Of a DNA stretch of 64,000 bases, positions 48,600 to 61,130 are shown piece after piece. Location of the stretch: positions 24,353,065 through 24,417,064 of the forward strand of contig CM038914.1 in the NCBI GenBank assembly GCA_021904315.1, in the 5' to 3' direction. Source of the stretch: Sphagnum magellanicum. Its lineage: Eukaryota > Streptophyta > Sphagnopsida > Sphagnales > Sphagnaceae. The position numbers were made by a program, and so were the translations under genes. Below the pieces are notes generated by a model. The model made no database searches and was not told where the DNA came from. It saw only the letters and a list, made by a program, of their open reading frames with translations. The stretch's first letter is position 1. Every line of letters begins with the position of its first letter.

Positions 48600-49230
48600 T
48601 TATTTATTATAAAATTATTTTTCTTTTGTTTCATTTCATTCCTATCTTTTCTTATATGTTTTTTAATTAATTAATTTATGTATTTAATGTGTTGTATTTC
48701 CAAGTTCCTTTGGTCTTTGTCATTTCTTATTGTTTTTTCTATTTTTTATTATGATGTTTATGTTTTCTATGTGTTTCTTTTACATTTTCTTTGTTTTTTT
48801 TGTCATTAATAATGGTTTTTTGTGGTTGTTGTGCAAGGGTTACAATAAAATATTTTGTTTTAAAAAAATAACAATATACATTACATCCTTTATTTGTTCT
48901 GAAAATATTATTTTTGTTTGTAAATGTTTAAACCACAATCTTTTAGGTGTGCATAACATCAACATAATTGGTACTTAAATGAATGAAGTTTATGGGTCAA
49001 TGTCCTTCCCAAGACCTCGTTCACAAAATGTGACTTTGTTACTTGACGTGTCATGAAAGGCAACTTGAATTGCATATGTTATTTCGTTTGATGAAACTGA
49101 AGCATTGAAATAATGTCACTGGCATTTCGTGACTCCTCCATCAACATGTCATTTATTGTTCAAAATTCATGCAATATTGGCAAGCCAACATCCAACCCAA
49201 CCAAAGGAGAAGCTTGATGAATGGATTCAT
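48600..49230. other. T-rich intergenic DNA, no gene seen
   Basis: Frames at 48730-48978 are hydrophobic only because of T-runs. A TTTA-type run near 48590-48610 is the only repeat. Confidence 0.4.
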
Positions 49231-49238
49231 TTATCCCT

Positions 49239-49913
49239 TTAATCACATTCAAAACTTCCTTGGCTAATTGATGCCTCTACCAAATATAGTAATATTTTGG
49301 TGTTGTCCATGCACTTGTTCAACATTAACTTTGCATGAGTCAAGGTTTTCTCAAGGTCATCTAACCATGTGTTTAATAAAAGCTTATCTTGATTTGTACA
49401 ATGAGACACTAGGGCTTGGCCTAGAAAACATTGTAGTTGCAACAATTGAACATTTAAACTACAAGAGTACTTGTAGTTGATGGCAATTTTTATAGATTTC
49501 AATGCATGATTCAACAACATTTGTGTCTAAATTGTAACAATACAAAGATTGGACCCTGGCTCTAGCATGATTGGAACTCTCTTTCACCTTCATGGCACTT
49601 AATAAAATTTCAACCTTCACATGCCCCAATAGTGCATCACCTTTTGGTTGACATGTTTGAGTTCATTCAAACAATAATGCCACTAGACTTGACAAATGAA
49701 GAGATTATGCCATTTCCTTTGCAATCTCACATTTACAAGCCCCTCCTTTTGGGACATATGCACTTTTTGAGACACATAATTGGTGATTGCTAGGTGGGAG
49801 GACTCAAAACAAAACTTGTCTAGTCCATATAAGCAAGTAGACCGACTTGTATAACCATAGCACCCATTTCTCTCTACACCCAGCAACTTGAATCCCCTCA
49901 GAAAATTCATCAC
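49239..49913 (-). pseudogene. RPW8-domain fragment of an NLR
   Basis: The open frame 49520-49239 includes WLDDLEKTLTHAKLMLNKC, closely like W-L-x-D-C-EKTLEKANKIVTKC in the RPW8 part of the NLR relic at 39.3 kb, and upstream of it the same spacing of basic and leucine residues. A second open frame, 49913-49683, lies upstream on the same strand and may be part of the same relic. No NB-ARC or LRR part follows, so this is a fragment. It is more diverged than the two copies at 31 and 38 kb. Confidence 0.55.
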
Positions 49914-49919
49914 ATCAAA

Positions 49920-51930
49920 GATGCCTCTACAAATCTCTTGTTTGACTTATTGCCTCTAATTTTGTACACCCATTTATTTACTCCTGAGGAATGAATCTTC
50001 AGAAGTAAATCAAAGAAACAATTATCCTGACAAACTTTGGATGCTCACGTGATCCAAACTTAATTTGAACGCCCAAATCAGCGCACAGCACAATTCCAAC
50101 TTCTCTTCAACTCTCCACGTTCAGAGCCTTGAAATTGATGTGACTAAAAGTATAAATCACTATAAATCATAGGACCAAAATCTATTGATGAACTTTCCAT
50201 CACTGTTGGGCCATGGAGAATTCACTCAGAGCATATGCTAGTAGATTGTAAGTAGACTTGATCTGGTACACAAAACTGAAGTAGTTTTCACAACACCACA
50301 ACTAAAAAAGGATCATAGCTCTTGTCCTGGTGTCCCATCTAAACATTTGCAGACCAGAAAGCTAAAGATCTTAGAGAATATAACTTCAGACCAAAGATGT
50401 AACTGGATCTGCCTCACTTCTCTAGTAAGAACTCTACTAGATTTGTTCAAGGAATGATCAAATTAATTTTCCCTATATTTGTGATGCAGTCTCCCTTCCA
50501 CTCCATCCCAGGTCAGCTTTTTGGAACAAACCTAGCGATCCACTAGCTTAGAGCATCTCCAGAAGTGCACAGTACATGACCCTGCACAAATATTTCTCAC
50601 ATCCAAGTTCAGTTTTTTTTTTTTTTTTTCCAATGCCACCCATAAAAGTAAAACTGGGACTGCATATATATGTGTGAGACTACTAATAGCAAACTACCTA
50701 CATCAATCCTTATGGTTGGCGAATTGGAAATAGGGATCAGCAATCAAATCGTATTTATTACACTCTTCTCTAGTAGTTGTTATGGTTTGCTGTGCCATTT
50801 ACCAATCTCAGGAAATTGTGCAAAAATGCTCAGCCAAAACCATTTTGCTGAGCCAAACTGGCATGTTTGACTTTTCTTCATCCAATTTTAATTTCCAGGG
50901 TCACACACTGAACATAGGTGGAGTCGCTCTTAGTTTCAATATGTGTTTCCTTTGGTTGGTTCTCTTCTAAAACTCATCAATTATGACAGCTAGACATCCA
51001 AACTGGTTGCACATGGAGCTTTATGCTAGCAAATGTTGGAACAATAGTGTTTGAATTATAGCCATGTTTTCTGTGGCTTTGAACTTGATGAACTTGTCAA
51101 AAGAACGAGCTTTAGAGAGAAAATCTGCAAGTTGGCATGTGTACCCACTCATATAGCTCAAATAGATCAAACACCAAAAAACCATGTTTATCAAATGGAG
51201 CTTCTTGCAATTAATTTGTACATACTTTCACACCAAATTTAGCAATGTGAATTGGGGTTAAAAAAATGTTGCTTGGTCCTTCAGGTTGTTAAGCAACTTA
51301 TGAAAATTTCCAAATTCTTTTTCAAAGCTTTTCATCGATCCTCTCATATTGGCCAAGAAGCTTGAATATAGGATTGACTGTATAAGTAAAGATCCCAAAC
51401 AAAAGGATTGATACTCAGAGTACTTTTGTATAGTTTTCCATGTAGACTACCTTTGGAAAGGTTTTTCTCATCTTGTAATGAATTTTCTTTCAACCCTAAT
51501 TTTGATTTATTTGGGTCCATGTCTTTCACATTCAATTATATTCCAATGTTTCATTGTACTTCCATTTTTTTTAGGAATTTGTTTCTCTTCAAATACATGA
51601 AATGGGGTTTAGATTGCCTACATTTGGTAGATTTGACTAACTGCAGAGGTAGTTAAGATTTAAGACTTGCAAGTTGTAGCCTCTGAAACAGGGGTAAGTG
51701 ACACCCCTATTCAAAATTTGCACTCAATCCTGTTTTTTCTACCACCTAATTTGTCCCTCTTGCCTCAATCATTTTCTTTGCTAAATTGGCAAGTCATTTT
51801 CTCCATTAGATTATGGTAGAAATTTCATGATCTGCAGGTCCTCCAGGACCTTTAATTTTCCTACCCGTAATTGATAGACGAACACAACCATTTATTGATT
51901 TAAAAAAAAAATATTCATGCCCAGTAGTTA
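49920..51930. other. intergenic, no gene seen
   Basis: Contains a T-run near 50612-50630. No frame has a motif and no duplicated unit was noticed. Confidence 0.4.
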
Positions 51931-51934
51931 CCAG

Positions 51935-52065
51935 CACTACTACAAAATGTGCGTGCTGTTCATAATTCTAGTGAACAGAGACTAATGAATTCATTACTTT
52001 TTCACTAGTCCGGTTCACTATAACCAGTGAATTCACTTGATGTACAAGGACACTTTTTGTTAGTG
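51935..52065. mobile_element. 131-bp CACTA-type miniature element
   Basis: It begins CACTACTACAAAATGTGC and ends with the inverse of CACTAACAAAAAGTGTCC, giving imperfect terminal inverted repeats of about 18 bp that start with CACTA. The flanks are CAG and GAG, an imperfect three-base duplication. Internal AGTGAA and TTCACT words are repeated in both orientations. No coding capacity, so non-autonomous. Confidence 0.5.
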
Positions 52066-53129
52066 GAGGTAGGCCTGAGGGCTCAAAATGCAATCTAAAT
52101 TTTCAGAGTGCCACGTGGCATCATTTAAAACACTTTCAAAGGAAAGCTGAAGGGTGACCAACCAGTCATCAGTGTAGGTGCCGCAAGTTGGCCAGGGTGA
52201 ACCAGCACCCATGTTGGTACCTTGACCTTTTTGAGTGAGGCCTCTTAGTGGCCATCTTAAGCCCAAAAAATGTGAAATCTGAACTCAGACACTCTGATTT
52301 AGTCTTAGTATGGGATATTTGTAATGTTTAGAAATAATTTAAATGGACTAGCTTGGGTTCACCCAAAGGCTCTCAAGTCACTGTGCCCTTGTTGGCTGAT
52401 GGAATATCATTGAAACTACTTAATAGCAAGATGGGAATTTGAAAAAGTTTCTCAGAGTCCACAATTTTTTTATAAAAACAATCAAGGCATTGAGGCTAGT
52501 GTTGCCCTGTTATTGGGGAATTGTTTTAAAATAAATATGTTGGGTACTAATAAAGGGCACAATGACAGGCTATTCTATTCTATTCTATTCTATTAATTTA
52601 ACGTCAATACCCGGACCAGAGAGATCCATTTATTGCAACCTACATGCCGGTTCTCACTAGCAGCAATATTTATTTTGGGGAAAAAAAAAAGGTGAGCTAG
52701 AGTTGCACAAGAAGTCCAAGACCATATAATTCACAGGGCTGTTGTGAAAATCCCCTCCGATCTCATTTGTATCATTAAATCCATCAGAGACATGTCTGTG
52801 GACATCAGTTGCAGAAAGCGTCCAGGTGCTGAAGAAGACTTATGTATGCCAGAGAGAGACGGACGTAGTCAATAAAAGACAGCAATAGGCCTACCTCCAC
52901 TCCAGGTCCCAGAAGGGACCAACTAGTTGCATGCAGCCTCACTTACCATTCGGTAACCACACACCAGGCATTAGTCATACAAGGTTTGGACAAGCTTCTA
53001 AATGACATTTACCGCTCATCGGGACACCCTGAAATTTTGGTGATAATTTCAGTCATGCTGATGAATATACTTCATTCTCTCAATATGGTTGTATAGGTGT
53101 GAAAGTAAACAATTCAAATTGCAAGCATT
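52066..53129. other. intergenic with short microsatellite
   Basis: A (TATTC)n run of about five units lies at 52571-52597. The part from about 52850 to 53129 is probably the 3' flank of the minus-strand gene that follows. Confidence 0.4.
52571..52597. repeat. (CTATT)n microsatellite
   Basis: Five uninterrupted CTATT units followed by AATTTAACG. Confidence 0.85.
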
Positions 53130-54725
53130 CTATGGTAAGGCCTCAATTTCTTTTGAGGCCTTTGCAAAGGATTTACAGATGGCCAAACCAGCAGCAACAG
53201 CAAAAACTGCAACAACTGTACAAGTTATTCCAACTCGAGGCCCATAAATCACCCACGAACTGAAGCTTATGGCAATAAGGCTCCATATTGTGTCTAACAG
53301 TACCAGAATTCCAGGGATGCCAATCAATGGCCCAATTTTGCACACCCAGACCCAAGCAACATGGCTTGGGTTGCCAAGCAAAGTTCCTAGAAAATAGGCA
53401 GTGATTCCCAACCCAAGGAAGTCTAACAGCAGAGCTAATGTCCACAGTCCTCCATATACTTCTAATTGCCAACCAGACATATTTGGGGCATTGCTTACAA
53501 ATGGTTGGATTGCAATTCCAGCTAGAAGCGTCTCCTGCACAAAACAACAGAATTTTCGGAGTGAGTATTGGGTTTCACTTGCTTGTCAACAGATTTAATG
53601 CCACTTCACAATTCTACACTTTCGCCTTTCTTCCAGTCAATATTTTCTGAGAAAGACGAATCATGACATGCAACTGGAGCAACTCTTCTGATTTTTGAGG
53701 ATGAACTCACTGCAATAATGAAAGTGCTCCAGAGGTTCTGAAAATCTTTTTGTATTGCATGACCAGCTGCTTCTTTGTTTTCGAAGTAGGATGGCCATTC
53801 TTCCAGCTGGTTGACTGGGTCCTCAAATACCCTGGAGAGTTCCCTGAATGTTTGCAAAACTGGGTCTCTCTTCATGTCTTCCAACTGTTCATTCTCTATT
53901 GTTGAAAGTGTTGATCTCTTTTTGTACCCAGTTGTATCTGTATTATTTTCTGTACACCACACACAAACAGAAGACACAGCCCTCCAATCTCTGAAAAGTT
54001 ACCAAATCTGTACCTACTCCCCAGGGCCAAATTGCATGTCTAGTATACCAATATTTGACTCTTACCTGACTCACATATCATAAAGCATTTGTGCAGACAA
54101 GATTGAAGACAGAATGATCTTGTATTACCATATTCCAAATGGTCATGTACAAATTGCTGGAAAGCAAGTGCGTGTCTAATTTTTCAGAAAACACCCTATT
54201 TCAAATGCTCGGCACTGAAATCCAGAACTAGTCGTTTCTTTCTCCCTGGTGGCATCCATCCATGCCACGAATTAAGGACAATCGCAACATATTAGAATAG
54301 AGAAATAGAATGTTACTCATTTAGTCTTGGTGCTAAGAGAACATGACCCAATGCAGAGTGTCATCAAAAGTGCTCATCGGATAGATTTGGCAAGTCTGCC
54401 CTGCCACTTGATTTCTAAACAAGAAGAGTAAAAGAGAGGCTCGAAGAATTCTCCGAAGCTATAATTTCAACAGCGGTTGAGGTGAGGCAGGTTGGAGCAT
54501 GATTCTATGCTTTTACACAGACAGGAAGTTGGAAACACATTTATTGTAGATGAATTGCAGCCTACCAGTTTCTGTTGATTGATTTGATCTTTGAGAAAAG
54601 CTATTCGCTGATGATGGGAGTCCATTCATGCCTGTTTCTTGTGCGATGCTCACTGGTGAGGGTATATTTGAGTTAGCTGGAATGGTATCGAATGTCATCC
54701 CATTGAATTGAGTTGAAGAAGCCAT
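53130..54725 (-). CDS. 267-residue multi-pass membrane protein of unknown function
   Basis: Three exons join exactly in phase: 54725-54566 (start ATG, donor GTAGGC), 53949-53711 (acceptor TACAG, donor GTGAGT) and 53534-53130 (acceptor GTGCAG, stop TAA). Residues 1-53 are Ser, Asn and Thr-rich and look disordered. Residues about 54-133 are hydrophilic with a predicted helical part (DPVLQTFRELSRVFEDP, EEWPSYFENKEAAGHAIQKD). Residues 134-267 hold three or four membrane segments (GGLWTLALLLDFLGLGITAY; VCKIGPLIGIPGILVLL; VGITCTVVAVFAVAAGL) and end in a charged tail. No signal or transit peptide is obvious. I do not recognise the family. Clean splice sites and an open frame indicate a working gene. 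Confidence 0.8.
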
Positions 54726-55950
54726 TGATATTCAGCCTCAAACCAAATTGCCTGCAAATCACCAAGAACAATTGGCATTAAAGTTGGATGTAATGTTCAA
54801 GTTTGTGTTTCCAACAAGCTCAACCCAATTTTTTTGAAAAACAATCAACTGCAAAGTCCTTTACAACCATCATCTGAAAAAAAATTACAATCCCACTGCA
54901 CTACATAACTGAGTTCAAATCCTGCTCTTCGAATATATACGTACCTGAAACTCATATGCTAGCATGAAAGGTAACTGAGAGCGGATTATCACACCTGAGA
55001 TGATTTCCAAGGCCAACAAGCTGAAAGTGCTCAAAGTTGGTCCCACGTCTTTTCGGCCTGGACTCCTAGTGTAAAAGTGGGCCTTACTTCACAGACTGTA
55101 GCAAAAGCCTGCTGCTACCAAATGGAGCCTTGGAAGCCTTGAGAGGAAGGATGTGCGAAAAGAGGAGTGACACACTGAAATGCTGAGAGTGGTGGCAATG
55201 GGCAAAATATCATCATCTTCCTCCTTTCATGCCTTGCCGACAATTGATGTTCGCACAAAATATAATTCACCAAAAGTCTAGATGAAAAAAGCTTAAAAAG
55301 TTATTGATATTGTTGAGATTGTCAAAGAGAATCAAACTCCCATTGGGTTACGAATATAAATCCGCAACACAAGGTGTACTTTGCATACTTATTCCTCAAT
55401 TGTTGACATTCTGAAAAAGCAAATCTGAGATTATTCAACCTGCAGATGGCTGGCTGTGGACAGCCTGAACATTCTGGAACAAGTGCCTGAATATTACACC
55501 CAAACCACTTCTTTTGTATGAGAGGACTTAATTCCCACTGGCAGGCACCAACCTTTATCTATATAGGAAATTTCAATGTTGGGTGGTTATTCACATTTTA
55601 ACCGCTTGTTTTGGTTCTTAAAATCTTTTAATTGAAGAACCAAGATATAGTTCTCAAATTTTTTGAAAAAACATTCATTCGTTGTTTTGGTCCTTTATTT
55701 TTATTTTCCTTGATGCTCAACTGGTTCTTTCACAATGGATTCTTAAGATCAGTTGGTTATATTGTTAAGTTGGTCCTTTAACTTCACTTTCAGATTTTAA
55801 TATTGAAATCTTTAAATGTTTTTTCAAATTTTTATAAGCTAAAAAATGTCAACAATTGTTAGAAAACTATAATATGTAAACAAAAACATGTGATAACATT
55901 TCAAACATATACAAGGCCAAGAACAATAGATTAGTCTTCCTTCAATTCAT
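54726..55950. other. promoter side of membrane-protein gene, no further gene seen
   Basis: Likely contains the 5' leader of the minus-strand gene, perhaps with a leader intron. The rest is unassigned. Confidence 0.3.
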
Positions 55951-55969
55951 CTTGCTCAAATTAGTCTCC

Positions 55970-56492
55970 AAACCCATCTAATTCATGCTTTAAGTCTAAT
56001 TCAAAATTATCAATTGTAACAAATTATTAGGGGCCTTGCGACCCACCTTTGCATCATTTGGCCAATTCTTATTCACAAAAATTAATTTTTCAAGGTTCTT
56101 TGATTGTAAGTGACATTTCCTCAAATTGGTAAGAATTTTAGTAAAGGGAAAAATTTCATAGTTTCAATTTGAAAATTTACAATCTCTAATATATGTTTAA
56201 CTAAAAAGCCAATAATTGGAAATATAGTTTCATGTTTCTTCCACCACTCCAAAAGGCATTTGATATCTTTTGCATCCACCTAATATCTATGAAATAACAA
56301 TAATTCTTGATTAACAAGCTCCTTTGTAAGTTCATTGGTGTTGGCCACCATTTCAAAAATGTCTAAGCTATTCTCTTTGTCAATTTTATAATCAAAAGAA
56401 TTTTCAACTCTAGACAATCGATACAAATGTTGATGAAACTTCAAGATTGTAAGAAACAAGGATTTTCTATCATATTCTTCAACTATGGCCAT
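55970..56492 (-). pseudogene. hAT transposase C-terminal relic (minus copy)
   Basis: Frames on the minus strand from 56492 read DAKDIKCLLEWWKKHETIFP and then, after a frameshift, TNLRKCHLQSKNLEKLIFVN and KNWPNDAKV. The W-W ... F-P ... L-x-x-N-L-x-K-L-x-F-x-N order is that of the hAT dimerisation domain. The residues that normally give E-R-x-F-S are degraded (IETMKFF). Only this end of the transposase is present. Confidence 0.65.
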
Positions 56493-56499
56493 GAAAAGA

Positions 56500-57470
56500 G
56501 ATCAATCTCAAACTCTTGAATCTAAAATCTAAGATCAAGGCTTGCATATTATGGGCTTTTCTTTCATCTTATCTTATTAAAAAAAAAGGAAAAAGTCAAT
56601 CATCCCTCTTTTTAATGTTCTTTGTAAATAATTCAAATGAATTATCAACCCATATTCATCGTCATAAATCAAAGCATTTGATAAAGGGGGATGGCTCATT
56701 TATTTGTTTAGCTTTAGGCCCATGGATATGAGTGCATTCAAGGCATCACTCAACAACTAATGACCTTAGATTGGCTTAAAATGCAAGCAATATCAACAAG
56801 AAACAAAATGTTTATTATAATTAGTGATATATGTCATGTGAGTGCAAGAGAAACATGATTAATGACCTTAGGACCAATTTGCTTGCTATGTTAAAGGGCA
56901 ATGGTTTCTTGGAGTTGAAGGGATTCTCAAAACATAATAACTTTGCTTGTAAACTTGCACAATTTTATTAATTAGAAATAAACATTTTGGAGTACAAAGA
57001 TTCAAAGCAATGAAAAGGGGGAAAACAACAAAGTAACTTGCTTTTTATTTTGTTTTGATTGATGTGTTCAATTAACTAGGCTTGAAACCTGCATAATGCA
57101 ATCCCTCATCCATTCCTGTTTTTCTTTCCTTGATTTTTTAGGCCATGTAATACATTTCTACAAAAAAATTAGGCTTGATTTTTCTCCGTCATTGGCCTTA
57201 TTGAACACTTACTAAAAAATGGAAAGGTCAAGTGAAAATTAAAATCAAAAGGTGCAAAATGAAGGTGAAATAATATTCACAAGTGAAATTGAAATTGAAG
57301 AAGAAATGAAAGGAATTGAAAAAAACCCAAGTTTGCAAATAGAGTCTTGCAAAATCTCAAAATTGAATGAATAAATCTACAAATTGAAGAAACAAAGAAT
57401 TGAACAAATTTTGGAACAATTACATCTTAATGAATCTTTGTTTCCGATTGTTGCATTTCTTGCCCATTAA
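56500..57470. other. spacer between opposed hAT fragments, no gene seen
   Basis: AT-rich, with purine-rich AAATTGAA words at 57230-57420. No motif-bearing frame. Confidence 0.4.
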
Positions 57471-57482
57471 ATTCTTGTCGTT

Positions 57483-57625
57483 GTGGGATCTCAAATAGCA
57501 ATTGAAAAAATATTTTACTTGGATGGAATACTTACAAATTTGAAGAGATGTCACTTGCAATCAAATAATTTAGATAAATTAATATTTGTTAGCAAAAATT
57601 GGCCCAGTGATCTTAAGGTGAGTTG
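57483..57625 (+). pseudogene. hAT transposase C-terminal relic (plus copy)
   Basis: The open frame reads GSQIAIEKIFYLDGILTNLK then RCHLQSNNLDKLIFVSKNWP, nearly the same protein as the minus copy but on the opposite strand. The similarity stops at about 57620, right where the likely Helitron 3' end begins, so a Helitron insertion may have cut it. Confidence 0.65.
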
Positions 57626-57724
57626 TAGTTCACATACTAGTTTGACTAGTTTGAACCTTGTGCTTAATGCACATGTGTGTGTGTATTTGATGGTACATAT
57701 TACAAAATTACAATTACAAACTAC

Positions 57725-59757
57725 ATTTCCAAAACTTCTTTATATACGACATTTCGCATGTATCCATCGAAACCTTAGCCGTTGAAAATCTTGATGTTTG
57801 CACTGCTTGTGACCCTTGCGATAAGAACATACAGTTGACCATGGGAATAGACTAGAGACGGCAAATATACCCCAACGTTGTTCAATGTCTGACCTTGACT
57901 CTTGTTGATTGTGATCACAAATGCCACTCAAACAAGAAGTTGACGACAACGCAAAACAAATGGCTAATCGATCCCAAAGGGGGACATGATGATGCAGGGT
58001 ATGAACACACATTTGCCGACATTGTTCCGTGTGATGATCTTCGTTTCAATGACATGTTGACCCAATCTCTTGACAATCAACTTCGTACCATTGCACAATC
58101 CTATTGATTGATTGAAATTACGCAACAAAAGGATTGGCACACCCACTTTGAGTTCCAATTTATGATTTGCGATATCGTTGAATTGCAAAGTGTTCAAATT
58201 CCACCGGATACAATGAATCCATTGAAACTCATGTAGTAGCATTTGCACCTTCTTCTATCGGAGTCAAAGAATTTGCGCTTAAGTACATGTGCAATTCTTC
58301 AGATAATGATTCTATAATTGCATTGTTGACTTCATCAACGTCAATATTTTTGGGGGCCTGAATGTTACGTTACATAAGATACATGGCATCTCTAGAGTGG
58401 CGTTGGTGATCCGGATAAATGGTTCAGATTAATCCTTTTAAGCTACAATCTTCTACTGGTAGCCTCACATGGGACGGAATTTTGATCCAATCTGGATCGA
58501 CACCTTCTTCTTCTACAATGGCAGGAAGACTACCATCTCCAACATTTTACACCCATTTGGCAAACTCTCACTACTCTTCAGAATTGGCTACCATGATTCG
58601 CATGTTGATATGAAGATGAAGAATTGTAACATGCTGCCAAAGATGCGATCGAAGCAACGAAGCACTGACAATGTCTTCTCGTCTTCCTTTGGGAACAATA
58701 GGCAAGATTTGTCGAAAATCCCCACCAAGGACCACGGTTTTCCCACCAAAGATCTTCTTGGTTGCCTGTGCGTCATCCAATTACATCAAATCATGCAGGG
58801 TCTGATCAACAATTTCGAAAGTTCGGTGATGCATCATCGGTGCCTCATCCCAAATGATCAAATCAGTTTTACGCACCAATTTGGCCACTTTCATTTGTTG
58901 TGTGATGTTGCAGGTCGACTCATGGTGCAGATCAATCAGAATCTTGAATCTTGAATGGGCGGTTCTATTGCCTAAAAGCAACAAAGATGCAATTCCTGAT
59001 GAGGCAACTGCAAGCATGACTTTGCCTTGCCTTCGTAGACGGGATAGAAGCGTTGTCCAAACAAATGTTTTGCCGGTTCCACCACTGCCATACACAAAGA
59101 ATAGTTTGCCCTCTTTGTTTGTCATAGCATTCAAAATAGTTTCATATGCGCTACGCTGATCATCATTGAGCGTATCTTCTGCATTGTCTGCATTTGTGGT
59201 CAATGAATGCTGATCATAAGCCAACTTTTCTTGGACTAATTGGTTTCATCCATGAACAGAAGGGACGTAATTAGACTTGGGAAGCGTTGGAAAATCTTTT
59301 AAGCAGTGTCCGTTGCGGATGAGAACTTGATCGATCTCATACAATGCATAATCCTTTAGCGCATCTTCATAAAGGGTAACAATTGGATCATCACGCTCGC
59401 GACATGTCATTGCTTCAACATCATCGCTCAAAGACTCCTAATGTGCATCCCATAGTTGTTTGGGATTCGTCACCTCACAAAACATCAACATGGAAGCAAA
59501 TATGTCATGCATCTATCGTCTTGAGGCCCAAAGACCGGCTTCTTCCAAGGCTTGATGCCATTCATTGTCATCTGCAAGCAAACCCATTACAATGCATGCA
59601 TCTTTGAATGTGTTGTGCTCTGTGCCATCCATTGTCAACAAAAGCTCGTAGGATGTGGCACCTTTGACGTAGTTCAACAGCATTCGCAAATAATAACGTT
59701 CACCCGATGTCGGGTGTGCATAATACATGTGACCAATGGCAAAGTCTCTCTTGCGCA
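57725..59757 (-). pseudogene. Helitron RepHel relic, PIF1-like helicase part
   Basis: From 59757 downward: RKRDFAIGHMYYAHPTSGER and LLADDNEWHQALEEA (open frame 59758-59513, the linker region), then helicase motif I GSGGTGKT near 59080, motif II DLIIWDEAP near 58850, motif [12 protein letters not shown] near 58720, LKVGVPILLLRNFNQSIGLC NGT near 58110 and [12 protein letters not shown] near 57905. PIF1-like helicases unwind DNA during rolling-circle transposition. One stop separates the two main helicase frames at about 58781 and others follow, so the protein is broken. The Helitron linker and Rep part mean this is not the host PIF1 gene. Confidence 0.88.
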
Positions 59758-59760
59758 TTG
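59758..59760. repeat. left target-site duplication TTG of the CACTA element
   Basis: TTG directly before CACTAGTAGAAA, matched by TTG at 62958-62960. Confidence 0.8.
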
Positions 59761-60109
59761 CACTAGTAGAAATCAGCCAAAATGTAACCAGTCAATTTAC
59801 GACTACATGCGACTTATAGTCGTTTGCGACTAGATTTGAGAATATTTGCAACTACAAGACCAACTTTCAACTATTTTGGTCATTTTCACAACTATGATGC
59901 AACTATTAGAAATTTCATCCTATTGGTTACATCAATTTTACATTTATTTTCATCCATTAATAGGTTGATATGTCCCATTAGTCACAATAGTCACCAAATT
60001 AGTTGCATCCTAAAGGTATTCTATAATGACATACGGGTATATTTTAATGTATGTACTAAATTATATATATATATGCATACATATGTATATTGTTCATATA
60101 ATGAATCGC

Positions 60110-61130
60110 AAAATTAATATTTGAACTTTGAATTTTTTTATTCAAATATGAATATTGATATTTCAATTATGAAAAAATGTTATTTTAACTTTATAAAAAT
60201 TTTATTAAAATTTGAAACTTGATATTTGAATCTGAAAATTGTTATTTCAATTGTTTAAAACATTATTTGAATTTGAAAATTTTGATTGAATATGATATTT
60301 TCAATTCAAAAAGACTGATTTGATTTAAAAATTGACTTTGAATTCTAAATTAATATTTTCGAATCCAAAACTTAGTATTTCAATTCAGAAAATTATAATT
60401 GATCATAAAAATGGATTAATTTGAATATTCCATTTAATTTTGAGTATTTTTATGTGAATATGAAATTTATATTTCAGCTATGAAAATTTTTCATTTATAT
60501 TTTAAATAATCATTTAATTCGAACCTGAAATTTAGATTTTCAAAATTAATACTTCAAGTCTGAAAATTAAAAATTGAGTCTAAAAATGGACATTTCAATT
60601 TTGAATATTGTTATTTGCATATGAAAATTAACATTTCAATTCTGAAATTTTTTATTTAAATTCAAAAAACTTTTTTGATCTAAAAACTGATATTTGAATT
60701 CTAAATTATTATTTTTGAATCTAAAAATTATTATTTAAATTTAAAAAACTTTATTGACTCTAAAAATTGGCAACTTGATTTTAAATATTTTTATTTCAAC
60801 TTCAAATTTGATATTTGAATTTTGAAGTTTAAAATTTAAATTTTAAGAAATTATTTGACTTGAAAGTTGAAATTGGAATTCCATATTATTATTTTGGATT
60901 CTCAGAATTAATATTTCAATTCAGAAAATTATTAATTAAGTCTTCAAATGAAAATTTTAATTTTGAATATTATTATTTGAATCTGAAAATTAACATTTCA
61001 ATTCTGAAATTTCTTATTTAACTTCTAAAAACTTCTAAAAACCGATATTTGAATTCTGAATTACTATTTTGGAATCTTAAATTTATATTTTAATTCAAAA
61101 AATTATTGATTGAATTTCAAGGGTTTTTTT
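60110..61130. repeat. diverged tandem array, about 175-180 bp units, AT-rich
   Basis: Sections such as GATATTTGAATTCTAAATTATTATTT recur at about 60330, 60680, 60860 and 61035, with weaker copies between, linked by TTTCAATTCTGAAAATT-like words. About five or six diverged units can be traced. Confidence 0.6.

Noticed and set aside
53173-53547. A second 124-codon frame inside the last exon of the 267-residue gene
   Set aside because: Shadow in another frame; the exon in the accepted frame has clean splice phases and membrane segments.
57725-59757. Host PIF1 DNA helicase gene
   Set aside because: The upstream linker and HUH Rep domain on the same strand show that it is the helicase of a Helitron.
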